Below the pieces are notes generated by a model that worked only from the letters and a program-made list of their open reading frames with translations, had not been told where the DNA came from and made no database searches. From Sphaerochaeta pleomorpha str. Grapes (GTDB lineage Bacteria; Spirochaetota; Spirochaetia; Sphaerochaetales; Sphaerochaetaceae): a DNA stretch of 64,000 bases. Shown here one piece after another: positions 63,461-64,000 of the stretch; within the stretch, counting starts at the first letter, position 1; each line of letters opens with the position of its first letter. The stretch covers positions 1,922,001 through 1,986,000 of the forward strand of contig NC_016633.1 in NCBI RefSeq assembly GCF_000236685.1, given 5' to 3'. A program made the translations under genes and the position numbers.

Positions 63461-63577
63461 CCTCTGGCTACTCTGGGTGTTTCTTCGGTTATTCCCCTTC
63501 TTCGCCACCACAACTATATTCTAGCACTGAAACAGATTGCCGTCAAATAGTTGGGAATAATCAATGTTATTAATATA

Positions 63578-63607
63578 TTGACAATAATGTGTGTCATACA
63601 GTATAAA
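63578..63607 (+). promoter_or_regulatory. padR promoter with inverted repeat
   Basis: -35 TTGACA (63578-63583), 18-bp spacer, -10 TATAAA (63602-63607). TGACA and TGTCA (63579-63596) form a spaced repeat over the -35 and spacer, a possible PadR site. Confidence 0.6.
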
Positions 63608-63624
63608 TAAAACAGAGGGATCCT

Positions 63625-63969
63625 ATGGAAGAAGAACAGTTGATGAACAACCTGCTAACAGAATTGAACAGGGGAACCTTGTCACTTTGCGTACTCAGCC
63701 AGCTGAAAACGCCCCAATACGGATACTCGCTATTGCAAATCCTGAAGGGAAAACAGATCGACATCGAAGCAAATACACTCTATCCGTTACTCAGACGTCT
63801 GGAAACACAGGGATTGCTTGACAGCAGCTGGGACACAAATGAGAGCAGGCCAAGGAAATTCTACCAGCTCAATGAAAAAGGAAAGAACCTTTACGCACTG
63901 CTACTCTCTGAGTGGAAAGAAAATACCATGCATATCTCACAACTTATCAGGGGGAATTCCAATGAATAA
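63625..63969 (+). CDS. PadR-family transcriptional regulator
   Basis: 114 residues, the short (subfamily 2) form. LLTELNRGTLSLCVLSQLKT, then YGYSLLQIL and EANTLYPLLRRLETQGLLDS with RKFYQLNEKGK in the wing are the PadR signature. GAGGGA precedes the ATG. It overlaps the next gene by eight bases. PadR-2 proteins usually repress the membrane protein gene encoded behind them. Confidence 0.93.
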   Translation: MEEEQLMNNLLTELNRGTLSLCVLSQLKTPQYGYSLLQILKGKQIDIEANTLYPLLRRLETQGLLDSSWDTNESRPRKFYQLNEKGKNLYALLLSEWKENTMHISQLIRGNSNE

Positions 63970-64000
63970 TCTCATCAAACGCTATGTTTCGGAAGTAGTA
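63962..64000 (+). CDS. Start of a HAAS/permease-prefix-type membrane protein gene (cut by window end)
   Basis: Only 13 codons are visible, MNNLIKRYVSEVV. This start, and its overlap with a padR gene, are typical of DUF1700/HAAS-domain membrane proteins. The call rests mostly on context. Confidence 0.55.
   Translation, partial: MNNLIKRYVSEVV

Noticed and set aside
1-64000. CRISPR arrays, prophage or transposon
   Set aside because: No regular direct repeats, integrase, phage structural or transposase genes were found on either strand.

Overview
The window reads as a chromosomal segment of a free-living or gut-type fermentative bacterium of moderate G+C. The dense sugar ABC transporters, the split (archaeal-type) glutamate synthase, a type III glutamine synthetase beside a type I enzyme, and the overall gene style suggest a spirochaete of the Sphaerochaeta type. 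That assignment is inference; no ribosomal marker is present. No phage, insertion sequence or CRISPR array was seen.

Layout. 1-3861: tail of an AraC regulator and a CUT1 sugar ABC transporter. 3864-7596: MATE exporter with MarR regulator, then a reductase/ATC-hydrolase-like pair. 7597-8797: a gene-poor decayed stretch that holds remnants of an HxlR-type regulator. 8798-12545: orphan Imm5-like protein, RlmD-type rRNA methyltransferase, a fumarylacetoacetate hydrolase-family gene that looks leaderless, and a DUF523-DUF1722 protein. 12684-22378: one long leftward operon (GntR regulator, two-subunit xanthine dehydrogenase, BMP-family nucleoside/purine ABC importer, small lipoprotein). 22749-24045: MarR plus membrane-anchored DUF6544-like protein. 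24422-32013: argCJBD, asnB, an acetyltransferase and a cytidylate-kinase-like protein.

32182-49077 is a carbohydrate-utilisation locus: sensor-type AraC regulator, three Gfo/Idh/MocA oxidoreductases, two TIM-barrel isomerase-like proteins, a signal-less heparinase II/III-type lyase, a PreA-like flavoprotein, a YiaK-like diketogulonate reductase, an LplB/LplC-type ABC importer and a GH43 glycosidase. 49005-51995 holds two c-di-GMP signalling proteins. 52159-63172 is the ammonium-assimilation block: glnN leftward, and rightward a five-gene split glutamate synthase, glnA, an ANTAR-domain antiterminator and pyrG. The window ends with tRNA-Ala(CGC) and a PadR/HAAS pair.

The most interesting signal is a small in-window regulon. 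Three nitrogen-assimilation transcripts (glnN, the glutamate synthase operon, asnB) each start with the same arrangement: a sigma-70-like promoter, then within about ten bases a small hairpin with an AAAGRC hexaloop, whose loop and 3' side also form the 5' arm of a strong intrinsic terminator. The loop obeys the A1/G4 rule known for ANTAR target RNAs, and an ANTAR protein with a degenerate receiver domain is encoded in the glutamate synthase operon. I propose ANTAR-controlled antitermination of nitrogen assimilation using a one-hairpin leader instead of the usual two.
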